From positions 32,409,166 through 32,473,165 of the forward strand of contig JAJEKV010000003.1 in assembly GCA_021234155.1 (NCBI GenBank): DNA of 64,000 bases. Direction: 5' to 3'. This document shows positions 1 to 11,865 of this stretch, piece by piece; within the stretch, counting starts at the first letter, position 1; each line of letters begins with the position of its first letter. The notes below the pieces were generated by a model that ran no database searches, had not been told where the DNA came from, and saw nothing but the letters and a program-made list of their open reading frames with translations. This stretch comes from Isoetes taiwanensis (Eukaryota; Streptophyta; Lycopodiopsida; Isoetales; Isoetaceae). The position numbers were made by a program, and so were the translations under genes.

Positions 1-1660
1 AACTTCTGCAATTCAGGAGTGGATGAGCCATAAGACTCCCACTATACAATAGGCTTCAACATATTCTCCCTTACTTGTGCAGAAGCAATAGAGAATAGGC
101 CTAATTTATTGCGGAATGTGTATAATTGTTCATTAAGCACTTGCTGCTGCAAATCATCTCCTTTAAACACTTTTCCTATGTATTGATGCCAACCCATGTT
201 GAGTTCAACATCCTTAAATTGTGTATCTGATTGCCATAAAGGATGTAAAATGTGAGCAGCAGCATGTAATGGTTTATGAAACCAATTCCATCTATGTGTT
301 ATCTTCTCTTTGAGAGTTTCAATGCGGCTAGACCCAAGACCAGGATGAGCATTCTTAAAGGTATCTAATGCCTCAATAATTCTGTCCATATACTCATAGA
401 CCAGTCCAAGTGTGTTGCCCTCCATATCAGTAATGCGTAAAACTGTGTATATTGGACTTAATCCCTTCACAATAGCTTCTAAATCGTCCCATAAACTTGA
501 ATCATAACACATTCGTTGTACTCGTAATGCATCCGGCTCTTTATTTCCATCCCATTGTTTCCATAAATCTGAAACAACAGTTCTTATGAGGTGGTCTCGA
601 ACACGTAACAGCCTTTCTAACATGATAAACTGATAAGTAAATCCTGTATTTGATGGACGCAAGAGCTCAAGAAGGCTGCTCTCTCTATAGATGCTCAAAA
701 CAGATGGTTTTGCATGGAAGAAAGTCACTAAATGTGAAGATTGCTCAATGACGTTACTTACCCATGGTATCTTCGCAATGTCTTCGAGTAGCAGATCCAG
801 TGAGTGACTTGCACAAGGCATCCAACAAATGCCTGAGTACTCTTTTTCAAGGTAGTTAAGACCCATGCTTTTACAATTAGGCCCATTGTCAGTGATAACC
901 TGCACTACATTTTCTGGTCCAATTTCCTCTATTGTTCGTTTGATTTCTTTGAAAATGAAACTGCCAGTAATTTTCAGACCAGCCTTAGAGCAGTCAACTT
1001 CACGATGAAAAACACTGCCCATGCAACTGGAGATCATGATATTCATAATATGTCTCCGCCTTCTATCTGTCCATCCATCTGTAATAATTGAGCACCCATA
1101 CTTAGCCCACTTTTCTTTAATTGGTTTCAGATCTTCACTAACTGTCTCTATCTCCTGATCCAATTCATCTTGCCTCATTTTATTATACCTCACTCCCTTC
1201 CATGATGTACCAATCTGAGCTACAACATTTATTTTTTTCTTCCACTGCTTGGTACGTAAAACATTGAATGATCAATTGCACATGATAATACATCTGCGCA
1301 CCTCTATTCTAGCTTGCTTCTTTTGTGCACTAACCCAACTTGTTTTGTCTAATCTGCCTTGCTTTAGCTTCTTAGATAAAGGTCGTTTGGCTGCCATCTC
1401 TGAATTAACACAATAACTTGATCCTTGTTGTGTATCTTGCACATTTGCAACATTATGTGCATCTGCAAGATTTTCAACTAAAGGCAATCCTAGCTTTTCA
1501 CGTATCTGTTACCTTATCTTGAGGAATCTGTTGACAACGTCTCTTAGTTTTATTTTCTGCATGCATATGCTCCCTAACTCTGGCCAGATTTGATGTCTAC
1601 TCCATGCCACAGTAATTACATTTCCATTTCCTAGCTCCCGATCCTGGTGTACAAATGCTT
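1..1660 (-). mobile_element. hAT-type DNA transposase (DUF659), partial
   Basis: This is a cut-and-paste transposase gene of a plant hAT element, read leftward and cut by the window edge. A BED-type zinc finger (KWKCNYCGM, then HMH spaced downstream) lies near 1,560-1,640. A basic linker follows at 1,272-1,487, then a long open stretch at 42-1,193. That stretch carries the DUF659 signatures: SIITDGWTDRRRR with the first acidic residue, VVQVITDNGPNCKSMG with the second, and WMPCASHSLDLLLEDI. The expected C-terminal dimerisation region begins at the very left edge (WESYGSSTPELQK). It sits behind a stop codon where family members usually have tryptophan, and the finger and linker are not in one frame. 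The copy is therefore probably dead. The call rests on family motifs; the element's ends were not found. Confidence 0.85.
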
Positions 1661-2730
1661 AGAACACTAGTATGCTCTTTAAACAACCAATGGATTTCTC
1701 TCACCATTGCTAAATACTGAATATTGATGAAGCAGAAGCCCTTTGAAGTTAAATAGCTCCGGAGGAAATGGAGCAAACGTTGTGGAGTCTTCATGCATGC
1801 AGCTGTATTTATACACAGTCTCTCCAATTTAAGGAGCTGCAGGCAATAAATGTAGATAGATTGCAGGCAATAAATGTAGATAGAAATGTAGATAGGAAGC
1901 TGGGAGGAAAGGTGGCCGAGAGAGTTGATTAAAAAAAGGACGTCAATGACAAAATAGGGTAGGGAGAGACGTAAAAAAAAAAAAAAAAAAAAAAAGGGTT
2001 CCGGATGACGCTGCGCATAAAAACCTCCATTTTCGTTCCGTTTTGCGTTCCGTTTCGTTGTTTCGGTGCAACCATGGTGCTTCGTCCACATTGCGGATGC
2101 GTTAGCTCTTGCAAGAGTGAAGGGGCCTCCTAGCCTGTTTATTACAATGACTACGAATCCGGATTCTGACTGTTGCTTAATAGTATAAGGAAAAGGTGAG
2201 AACCAAGATGCACAAGAGATGCTTTTCTCTAGAAACTCATGAAATTTGCAAACATGGAATTGAGGAAGGAAGGTAATTTGAGAGCAAATGGTGCCTACCT
2301 TTGTGAAGATTCAATAGAAGCTTGCACTTTGAAGATCTTTGAGACCCACGTGTAGCACCCGAGTCGTTGTCCTTATACCCAAGGCAGCGATGAAGGACGA
2401 CCAAGCATTGCACAACCGAATTTGCTAATGAATGAGAAGTACCAAATATTGCCAGAGTTGGAATGGTTAGGGCTGCGACCGGCCGAAGGAATTACCTGAG
2501 TTTTCTATTTTTCCTAGCCGTCAATTCATAAATTAGAAGATCTAACGATTGAGATGAAAAAAAGTGACGTGGCATGGACCTGGCATAGCTAAAATCGCAA
2601 CAAATCCGTCACCTTCGGTTAAGCAACCCTGTTAAAATATACACCGGGTTTTTTGTGGAATGTTTTACGATTTATTAGCCCAGGGATAAAACATGCCCAC
2701 GTCCCACATTTACAGCGCCCACTTTTACAG
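1661..2730. other. 5' flank of hAT element and intergenic DNA
   Basis: No gene is recognised here. There is a poly-A/T run near 1,973-1,995 and a short repeat of GTTCCG-like words near 2,030-2,070. The hAT element's right end should lie in this stretch, but I could not identify a terminal inverted repeat because its partner is outside the window. Confidence 0.4.
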
Positions 2731-2731
2731 C

Positions 2732-2755
2732 GATGGCGATGGCGATGGCGATGGC
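2732..2755 (+). repeat. (GATGGC)4 microsatellite
   Basis: Four perfect tandem copies of a 6-bp unit lie about 190 bp upstream of the HSPA12-like start codon, probably in its 5' flank. Confidence 0.9.
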
Positions 2756-2940
2756 CTAGGTCTGTTCATCTAGGCCTAGGTCTCAAATTAATTTGCATAC
2801 GCTGTGAACCGCCGGAAGTAACTCTTACCCAAGTTCTGGGTGATAAATATTAAGTACCGCCCAAAATGTTTTTGGCGGTATAAGTCACCAGTTTTGTGTA
2901 ATCCTCCGAACCGCCTCTGAACTTGTATCTTGCATTCAAA

Positions 2941-4696
2941 ATGGATCCGGCAGTAGTAGTGGGGCTGGATTTTGGCACCACTTATTCTGGTTTTGCATTT
3001 GCTCATCGCAAAGATCCCTTGGATGTTCATATTTTAGAAAATTGGCCCTCTTGGGAAGTTGCCGGAGGAAGAACATACTGCAAGACTCAAACAAGCTTGT
3101 TCTATGAGTCCACCGGTTTAGGCACACTGGAGCTAAAGGCTTGGGGCTGGCCTGCGCTTTTGGCTTATACAGAGGCGATAAAAGGAACCGGCTATGCCTC
3201 TGTTAATCTGGAGCAAAATGAGTTGGCATCAGCAATAACTACAGTTCGTCACAATGGAGCTGTATTTGCTACCAAGTTCAAGCTCTTATTGGCCCCTGAT
3301 TCCACAAAAGAAGAGCTGCCTTTTGGGCTCTCAGCGGAGAGACTTGTTTCCGACTATCTAAAATGCATGTCGGAGTATATTGTGAATCATTTGAAGGAAA
3401 AATATGGGAAGCATTTTGTGAAGCGGGATGTGCAATGGTGCATAACGGTGCCTGCAATTTGGGATGAGGGTGCTAAACAGAAAATGCAAGTGTGCTGTGA
3501 AATGGCCGGAATGGTAGAAGGCAAATACTGCAAGGATTCATCTGCAAGCGCTCATAGTTTGCGAATAGTTTTAGAGCCTGAAGCAGCATCCATGTACTGC
3601 CAGAGGCAGCTTCATCATATTTCTCTACAAGTTGGAGATGAATTCATGGTTGTAGATATTGGAGGCGGAACTATTGACCTAGTTGTGCACAAAAAAGCCA
3701 ACAACAATCTGTACCAAGTACATGAAGCAGCAAGGAACTGTGGCCAAATGGGTGGAGGTACATTTGTAGACTCTAACTTCTTTCGCTACCTTTCTCAAGA
3801 AAGTGGTTGCTTTCCACAGTTTGGCTGGCAAGATCCGAACTGCTTTCTCAAGGTTCTTAAGTGGTGGTTTGAGAAAAAATGCTCTTTCGATGGCTCTTCT
3901 TCATCTATTGGCATGGCTTGGGATATCCCCTCTAGGCTTTCTTCTGCTTTGAGACAATATGACAAACTTAAGGGAATAGTTAGGCCTGAATGTGAGTACG
4001 AAGGGTTTGAGCTTCCCACTCAAGTTTACAAGGACTTATTTGATACAGAAGTGGATAAAACGCTCCGGCTAATACAGCAACAGTTGGAATTATGTCCAGA
4101 TGTGAAGTGTTTATTAGTAGTAGGAGGATTTTCTGATAACAGCTACATGATGAACCGAATAAAAGAATTGTTTTGTGACCAGGTAGAGAATATTATTGTC
4201 CCTGTTAATCCTGGAGCTTCTGTGTTGCATGGCGCTGTCAGGTTCGGTTTTCAATCAGATCTTGTTCTTTCTAGAATATCTAAGAAGACTTATGGAATGC
4301 AGATATTCCATAAGTTTGATGGTTGTCATTCTTTAGACCATGTATATACAGATGCAGATGGAGTGCAGCGTTGTAAGGAGGTTTTCGACACTTTTGTTAG
4401 AAAAAACGAATCAGTCTTAATTGATTCTTGTGTTGTTCGTACTTACTGTCCAGTGGTTTATGGCCAGAAAGAGATTATCAGTTGCAGAATGTCCTATTTA
4501 TACAACAGATCCGGGCTGTGTAGAAGAGCACAATTATGACATAGACATCTCACAGGACTTGCACTTTGACAAAGAAAAGAAGATAGAAGTGAAGATGTGC
4601 TTCGGTGGAAGCACAATTGAAGTGACAGCAAGACGAATCAATTTTGGAAATCCAGATCCAGAAAAGCTTTATTTTGTGAAGTTTGACACTGTGTGA
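2941..4696 (+). CDS. HSPA12-like Hsp70-family ATPase, frame-disrupted
   Basis: This encodes a divergent Hsp70/actin-fold protein like heat shock 70 kDa protein 12A/B, a presumed cytosolic ATPase. The start chosen is the ATG at 2,941 (MDPAVVVGLDFGTT); an in-frame ATG 18 bases upstream adds an unlikely extension. Phosphate-1 (GLDFGTTYSG, residues about 7-16), phosphate-2 (VVDIGGGTIDLVVHKK, about 237-252) and the adenosine motif (LLVVGGFSDNSYM, about 390-402) are all present. The first frame ends at 4,539. Homology resumes in the next frame (IYTTDPGCVEEHNYDI) and runs to the stop at 4,694-4,696, so one small indel lies near 4,480-4,500. The whole protein would be about 585 residues, shorter than animal HSPA12A. 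There is no intron. The disruption is either a recent pseudogene lesion or an assembly error. Confidence 0.88.
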
Positions 4697-5064
4697 AAGC
4701 TTTAACTTGCTTTGAATACTGATTTTTGAATTTAAAGAATGCCAATATGTTTAAGCTCTGTCTGTCTTTGTTATATAACATAGGCCGGTGTTTTTTCTGT
4801 CTTAATAGATTTAATATATGATTTATGTGAGGATGAGTAGTCAATTATGCTCTACTTGTGAAAACTTGTATTCAAACATGTGAAGAAATAAGAACCATGC
4901 CATACTAGAAGGCCCTTTGATCTTTTTTCCCGCCTCTGATTCAAAATCAACACTCTCTTATTTCTAGAAGCATGGCACAAAGGTGCAAATAACACAACTT
5001 GTCACGAGTTCTAAACTTTCTTTAGAAGTTAATAGGAACTATTTGATTATGTCAATCAATTATA
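4697..5064. other. 3' flank of HSPA12-like gene
   Basis: This is AT-rich DNA after the stop codon. It probably contains the 3' UTR, but no strong polyadenylation signal stands out and no other gene is seen. Confidence 0.4.
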
Positions 5065-5560
5065 TAATATTACAGATACTACTGAATCCATGGATAATGT
5101 GGAAGGAAACATAATAGATGTGTTCACTGCAGAGGATGTAAGTTCTTCTCTAAGAAATATGGATAATGGCAGGGCACGAGATGCATTGGGTCTAGCGATA
5201 TAACTCCTAAAATGGGGTGGTAGAGATTACAACTATGCAAATGATTTGTTTAACATGGCATTGCATCAAAACCTTCCAAAACAATGCTGTATAAATAGGA
5301 TTGTATCCATAAAGGTGAAGATAAAAAATGTAGTCATGAACTATCAGACCATTTTGGTGAGTAGTGTCATGGCAAAGTAGTTTGGGGCTGTGCTAAGAAA
5401 GAAAATTAGCTAGCTTGTGGGTAGAGGAGAGTAAAGGATGTGCATGTGGGCAAGCAGGTTTCAGAAAGGGCGTTCTACTATTGATACTGTCTTTCCACTC
5501 AAAGCGATAGTAGGAGCAAAGGGAACGAGAAATGCTTTGCTGTTGTTTCTTGATGTGTGA
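5065..5560 (+). mobile_element. LINE reverse transcriptase relic
   Basis: Reading all three plus frames gives scattered but collinear LINE reverse-transcriptase words. In order these are SSSLRNMDNGRARDALGL, YANDLFNMALHQNLP, MNYQTILVSSVMAK, FGAVLRKKIS and then RFQKGRSTIDTVF with FLDV. The last pair matches the GFRKGRSTxD and F-D segments of the fingers and palm. Several stops and frame changes intervene, so this is an old dead fragment. Known LINE families have this motif order. The assignment to a clade is not possible from here. Confidence 0.7.
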
Positions 5561-6380
5561 GTTTAATCTCTTTGCTTTTGCTTTTGCAGGCAGTAAATAA
5601 GGAAATACTATCCACCAAGTTTAAATGTCAAGTTTAAGCCTTTATTTGGGGTTTGTGATCCATTCTGGGTGTTATTTCACACAAACTAAGGTTGTAACAC
5701 GATTGCACAATTGCAATGGAATTTTGGAAAATATAAATTTTGAGAGGAAGCCAATTTCAATCAAAAAAATTACCAACAGTGTGGTCAAAATGAAGCACAT
5801 GCTTTCACAATACCAGGTCCTGAGGTTTTCCATTCTATCTTCCGGGATATAATTCTTTAAATATATTGTCTTAGAGAAGGAATCTTTTTGTTTATATTAA
5901 TCGAAAACCAAAGAATCTTGAAAATGTTTTGGCCACATCAAGGCAGGAGTAAATGTTCAGTGGTCTTGTAGTGATGATTTTCTATCCTTTGGATATTCAG
6001 GTAACAAATTCATACATCATGTAATTCTTTAGGATGTCTTATGGTGTTCTAAGACTTTAAAAAGTTGTTGCATGGCAGTGACGACATGTCCTTTTTTGTA
6101 GATGTTGACCCTGCAGAACTATGTTAGATGCTTTTGCAATTCTAAGGGTTGTAAAAGTTGCATGTTTAGAAATCAGAGAGATTAATTCACTTGAGATAAA
6201 GGAGATGCTAGCTATTATGGATTATAGTGTATATCTATTAATATAAGGGGATATTACAGGTTATGCATTAATGCATATCTATATGAAATAAGAAACCATT
6301 TTTGAAAGGGCAGGTTTGGGGCCCTAAAAAACCAAAAATTATCATAGAGATAGAAGTCGTTATAGTTCAGATAACTAGAA
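5561..6380. other. unrecognised AT-rich stretch
   Basis: I see no gene, RNA or recognisable repeat. The short open frames here look random. Confidence 0.4.
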
Positions 6381-8085
6381 ACTGTATGAAGAAAAAGGGC
6401 TCATTGAGGAGCAGATTAGCTGTTGGAGAATCTTCTTTTCTTTGGCTCCCCCCGAGAATGATCTTTCCTGCCCATTCCCTTATTAGCAACAATGAACAAG
6501 CAATAGGGGCATTTGCACAGGTGGGCCTTTCCAGGATTAAACTGGCCCTTCTTATCCTTGGCGGTACAGAAAATGTGCTTTTTCTCATCAAAATTGGTGG
6601 TGCATGCGCAGTGACAATGGCAGCCTTCTTCATGCACCTCGACTCCGAATTGAGCAAGCCACAATGCATTTGCATGCATTCTCTTCCACTTCAATCTTTT
6701 GAACATGATCAGAATATTTCCTGAAAATAAATCAAGAAGAGAAAGGTTAGAAATGAACATTTTAAGCCTGATTTCCACAAATCTCATGAACCTAATTGAT
6801 GTCATATTGGGCTTGCTTGATAATTGCCTTGGGCCAGACAATTTCTTCATTAAATATTAAAGCATTCCTTCCTTTCCAGATCCTCCAGAGGAGGATATAT
6901 CTCTTCCATTCCACATGGTCGACTGGGAAGAAGAGGTCAATGGCTTGCATACTTGCAAGATTAAGAATATTGAGCCCGGTTTCAGCCAATTCAAGGATCC
7001 ACTCTGCCCAAAGACAAGTCTTAAAGAGGTGTTCTCTGTTTTCCTGCCCCTGCAAGCATCTAACACAAATATCCGAGTCAGACATACTCAACCTCCATCT
7101 CTTTTTGTTTGTAGCAAGGGCTTTATGCCATAACTGCCACATGAAAGCCTTAATTCTCGGATTGGGACTTTGCCACATAAATATAAGGTTCCTGGAAACT
7201 CTCTGAGACTCAATGTCCCATTTATGGTTTGATTCCTGTTGAGATACTTGTAAGCCTTATTAACCCTGTAACCACAAAAACCATTAATGTGCCAGAAAAC
7301 ATCCGAGTTGTGCCAATTCCCTATTGCTAGCTTCTGGGTGATGATATTAAACAGCTACTTAGAATCATGTCCCAGGTCACTTAGAACAGAGTCAAGAATT
7401 ATTGAAGTCATTAGTGATATCTCTGATGTAATTAATACCTCTATTCGTCCACTGTTTGGTAAGCTCTGGAAAATTAGTTGCCAAGCACATAATGGGATCA
7501 TCAAGGATTAAGGAGGAGCTCCAGAAGATTGGTTGATCTTGAGAGAGGCCCTCTTTGCAGGTATATGACTTTGACCTTAGTCCAGGCCCTTATCCATTTC
7601 TTGATAATCGGAGGGGTGGAAGAGGGGATCGAGAAATCAAAATAAATACTATGGAGAAGGTGCATCTTAAGATTTCTACATCCAAAAGGATGGCACTCCT
7701 CAATGTAATGCTGAATAAGACCACTTACAGGGTGATTAATTTGATTGTTGCAAACGTTGTAGAAGTATTTGGTTGCCAGGGCAGTGGCCTGCTTTTCAAT
7801 ATTAATCACCCCGAGACCACCTTTACTTTTCTCTTTGCAGCATTCTTCCATAGAAATAGGGATCCAACATCTTTGACTTGAACCTCCTGCAATGAACTCT
7901 ACCAATAATACTTTGCATTTTATTGTGGACTTTCTTGGGGGCCATGATAATGGAGGATTGGTAGACCTGAGAGGATGAGATGACAGAATTAGCGAGGATG
8001 GTTCTACCATTCTTGGATAGGAACTTAGAATTAAGAGAGTCAACTTTCCTATAATGTTTATCAATACAAGAAATTTATCGCGGCG
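6381..8085 (-). mobile_element. LINE, 3' half (RT thumb, zf-RVT)
   Basis: This is the downstream half of a plant L1-type non-LTR retrotransposon. From 8,085 leftward the minus strand reads FLSKNGRTILANSVISSSQV (the RT thumb/connection segment), then GRVHCRRFKS, then KSKGGLGVINIEKQATAL. A zf-RVT-like zinc-binding segment follows at 6,796-7,178: NPRIKAFMWQLWHKALATNK, CVRCLQGQENREHLFKTCLW and ILLWRIWKGRNALIFNEE. Stops and frame changes break it. At 6,416-6,790 a Cys/His-rich stretch may be a further C-terminal part, but this is unsure. The half joins collinearly to the LINE part at 10,811-13,722. Confidence 0.85.
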
Positions 8086-9212
8086 GCCTTGTCTCCCCCG
8101 ACCCCCTGTATTTGATGGAATGTGTCAGTAATAATGGATGCATGTCAATTCATGTGTTCTGGTGTCTGTAGGATAGGGCATGTTCATAACTACCATGTGA
8201 TTCCCAGTATTAAGCTCATCTTGCGCGCACACCTTCGCCATATTGATGGCCCTCAAAATTAACTACCAATATTAGAAGTATCTATGTTTTCTATTTGTGC
8301 TATAGACATTGATCTACAACATTGATTAATGATACTATGATTACCGCCACACAAGTACAATAGAAGCATCCGACATTGTTAAGAGGAGAAAACTTTGGTG
8401 TTAACCATTTAACATGCCTGTGCCTTGGCATCTTGTCGACACTGCTCGTGATCTAATAGCATGAAGGCAGCAAAGCAAATGGCAAGCAAGACATGTGAGT
8501 GCCAATATCGTGCAAATTAGTAGAGTAAATATATAAATCATACATACCAACAATTAGACCCGGCCCTTGAATACCATTTTGAATTATAAAAGATAAAAAA
8601 AAGTCAATAAATAGTCTCACAAAACCCGAAGGAACATTTCTCCCTTTAGTGTACTGAGTAGCCTCGTATGAGGCATACAAAAATGATTGGTGAGACAACG
8701 CTGCATCAATTGTGTGTCTTAAAGTAATGTTTAGGTTCTCTTCACCAATCAAATTTGCTGAACATCTTCAATTATTCCTAGTGATTTATAAATGTCACTG
8801 CAAGGCCAAGCAAAAAATGCCAGTATAGAATTCTAGAATTTAACCAGCTTGATGGGCTTAAAATCCAGTCCAGACTCATAAATATTATGAAACTGCTCAA
8901 AACGAAATACCAATACCTTTATTATTTCAGAACACGTGAATCAAAATATTCAAAAGAACCTGAGTATGCCTTTGATTTTTTGCATTGCTGTTTTGCTTGT
9001 TTTCCTTCCAAAGCTCCCTTAGGCATATACTTGGAGCATAGGAGCAACAACCAGAGATAGAACATGCCATAAGAGATTATCAATTTTGGAACCTCAGCTC
9101 TGTTTGTCTTGCACGAAAACGGACCTGAATCATCCAAATTTTATACACAGCTCTATAAACGGCTAAGCACCAACCATTTTTACATGAGATCTTATAGTAT
9201 TAAGAACAGTCG

Positions 9213-9298
9213 GCATTGACGAAGATGACCAAAATATTGTTGTTCCTAATAACAGGCATTGACGAACATGACCAGAATATTGTTGTTCCCAATAACGA
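9213..9298 (+). repeat. 43-bp tandem duplication
   Basis: Two adjacent copies begin GGCATTGACGA and end in GTTGTTCC then AATAAC. They differ at about four positions. Confidence 0.8.
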
Positions 9299-10177
9299 AG
9301 CATCAAAAGTTGAGGTTAGTAGTAAAGCTTCAAGGATAAGATCCGCACCTCCACCTGCAATAAATATTCCACAACTTGCAGAGCAGAAATTAGAGCAGTA
9401 ACTGCAGGCTGTGTTGGATTCATCTAACAGAAAGGCAGCAATCCCAGAAATTGCATGAAGGATCTCTAGGAACTCAACTGCATAGTGGAATTCGAGGTTG
9501 CTTGTCTACTGCATAAAGGAATGCGAGATGCCTTGTTCACTGTACAAAAGATATCAAGGTTACCTGTTTGCTAAAATGATTTGTAAAGAGCCTTTTCATG
9601 CTAGTGTGCATAGAAAATGCCACTGTATAATTATCTAGACCATCTTACATGCCAATGATATTGTGAAACAAAAGCTTGGCATCAAACGAATCAATGCTCT
9701 AATTTTAAAGACTTCTCTCTGTATCTTCAAGGATTTGAACCTTGCACCCATTTATTTTCCTTGCTAAGGTTGTGCAATCTTACAAAGCTGTTTAATTAAT
9801 GATAGTATAATTGAGCTGCAACAGTGATCACATTAATGCCATACAAAAGAATACAATATAATAGCACATTACCTGAAAAATTGCTCAAAGCCAAGCCGGG
9901 AACAAAATAAAATCCAAAGATTAATACTCAAAGCTTCTACTACTTGCAAGCAATTAGAAATCTTAATAACTTATTAAGTGGCAAAGCATGCTGATACCGA
10001 ATTTGCAAAAAAAACTCTAGGATTGCAGCAAACTGTAGACATGCACATAAAGATTGGGCCTGATCCTGGAAGGAAACACAATTTTAATTTGATCAAGAAC
10101 TCGTATTTAACCCATAGTTAAAGCTGTTTAAATCCATAGACAAAACTTAAGTTGAAGACCCTAAATCCGACTCTAAA

Positions 10178-10290
10178 AGCTCTATATCTCGATCAACCAA
10201 TAGAGGAGCGAGTTTTTCCCTTACCGGCTTCGTTGCAAAGCTCCATATCTCGACCAAGCAACAGAGGAGTGAGTTTTTCCCCACGAGCTC
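10178..10290 (+). repeat. 66-bp tandem duplication
   Basis: Two adjacent units share AAAGCTC-ATATCTCGA and GAGTTTTTCCC and differ at several scattered positions. Confidence 0.75.
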
Positions 10291-11693
10291 CATTCCAAAT
10301 GATGGAGGACCAGTCTTTTTGCTGTGAAATGGCAGAGCAAACATAGTGAAAGCTCGGTTCCGGCATGCCACATTGCCTGGATGGACCAAAAGGATTGAAC
10401 TAATCGAAGCTCCTCGTTCCTGAACTGATCGGAGCTCCCTTTTCTTGAACTGATCGTGGCTGCTATTGCCCTAGAGAACCCTATACATCTCTGCATTTTT
10501 ATGCTTTTTTTTTAAATTGATCATGGCCATCTAAAGAAAGAGTCAATTACGAAGAAATCTCAGAGCTCTGCCCACGACAAAGAATGCTACAATGGGTCCG
10601 GTTCGACCAACGAAGCTTGGGATTCTTCAAATCCTGCAGCGGTGCCTTTCAAGCCAAGTAAATAGGCTACCATTGAATGATTTAGATGGAGTTCAAAAAT
10701 CCAAAGCATTCTTCCCCTAAATTTTATTTGCATATACGTGTCAGCACTAGGATGCTTCAAACAAATTAGCTTCAAATAAATAGTATCAAACAGAAATGGG
10801 AACTAAATTATATATGAGTGATAAGATCATCCTAGAGATCACTAGCATTGACTCTAATAGCATAAGGAATACCCAGAATTTTAGTTTTACTATTGGGAGA
10901 GAGATACATACACTCAAGCGTGCTTGCTCTCCCTCTACCTAATATTTCGAGATGATCTTAGTCTTATTAGAGTTGATCTTGCATCTTGGGCACCTCGCAA
11001 AGTTATCTAGAATCTCGCCTTCCCCTTGATTAGAGGGAAGCTTGAGACCACTGATTAGTTGAAGATTCTTAGCCCTCTGAAAATTGTTGTTGAGCCCTTC
11101 CATAACAATAAGAAATAAGAAAGAAGCTAGGGGGCATCCCCACTTGACCCCCTTTTTGATATCAAGGAAGCGGCTACATTCTCCATTGATGAGGACTACA
11201 GATCGAGAATACTTTAAGACAGCTTGAAATATAGAGATAACTCCTCAGAAAAACCAAAATTTTTACAACACCAGCTCAAAATTTTCCAGCTAACAGTGTC
11301 GAAAGCCTTAGTAATATCCAGCTTTAGCAAACCAATTGGCTGGTTGGAGTCCTTAGCCAGGTAATGCCAAGAGTGGCAGCAGCCACATTATCAAGGATGT
11401 ATCTCCCTTTAAGATATGCACTCTGCGTATTGCTGATGACCACCTCTAAGACCGGTTTGAGTCTGGTAGCTAAGGCACATGTAATTAACTTGTAAACCAC
11501 ATTAGTCAGAGAGATTGGTCTATAATCCGAAAATGAGATGGGGAGATCAATCTTGGGGATACTGTTGTCCATGCATTTGAGGGTGAGGAATTCATTAGCC
11601 AGGAAAACAATGTCATTGCCAAGAATCAACCATGTCTTTTTGAAGAACTCACCAGGAAGGCCATCAGGGCCTAGGGTTGTACCATTCTCCATC

Positions 11694-11707
11694 TCATCAA
11701 GAACTTT
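11694..11707 (+). repeat. SINE target-site duplication, left
   Basis: TCATCAAGAACTTT; identical to the copy at 11,852-11,865. Confidence 0.95.
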
Positions 11708-11851
11708 TTTTTTTTTTTTTTTTAAGGCAAGGTTGGTGGGACTTGCACCTACCCATGTCTCCCACCCGATGGTAGCTAGTGGGTTTTGAATCCTGGTGGA
11801 GGTCACCTCAACCCAAGGCCTTACCACTAAACCACCACCGCGATGGGCTCA
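11708..11851 (-). mobile_element. tRNA-derived SINE inserted in the LINE
   Basis: Read on the minus strand, this 144-bp element has a tRNA-like head with box A (GGTTTAGTGGTAAGG), a box B-like sequence (GGATTCAAAACCC), and a poly-A tail of about 16 bases. It resembles plant Au-type SINEs in layout. Both sides carry the 14-bp direct repeat TCATCAAGAACTTT, and the LINE protein reads straight across if the insert is ignored (FKVLDEMENG). It is therefore a clear, later insertion into the LINE. Confidence 0.93.
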
Positions 11852-11865
11852 TCATCAAGAACTTT
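11852..11865 (+). repeat. SINE target-site duplication, right
   Basis: TCATCAAGAACTTT; the second perfect 14-bp copy flanking the SINE. Confidence 0.95.

Larger units (their letters stand above)
8086..10810. mobile_element. 2.7-kb insertion splitting the LINE
   Basis: The LINE reading stops at about 10,811 (LGIPYAIRVNASDL, DDLITHI) and resumes at about 8,085 (RDKF, then SKNGRTILANS), so the DNA between is foreign to it. No protein family is recognised. Within it are a 43-bp tandem duplication at about 9,213-9,298 and a 66-bp tandem duplication at about 10,178-10,290. The flanks AAATTTAT and AAATTATAT could be a worn target duplication, but no convincing terminal repeats were seen. It could be a non-autonomous element or more than one insertion. 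Confidence 0.5.

Noticed and set aside
8080-8098. Additional palindromic site (ATCGCGGCGGCC) at the left edge of the LINE insert
   Set aside because: It has only a half-site, with no matching right arm, and lies far from the A/B elements.
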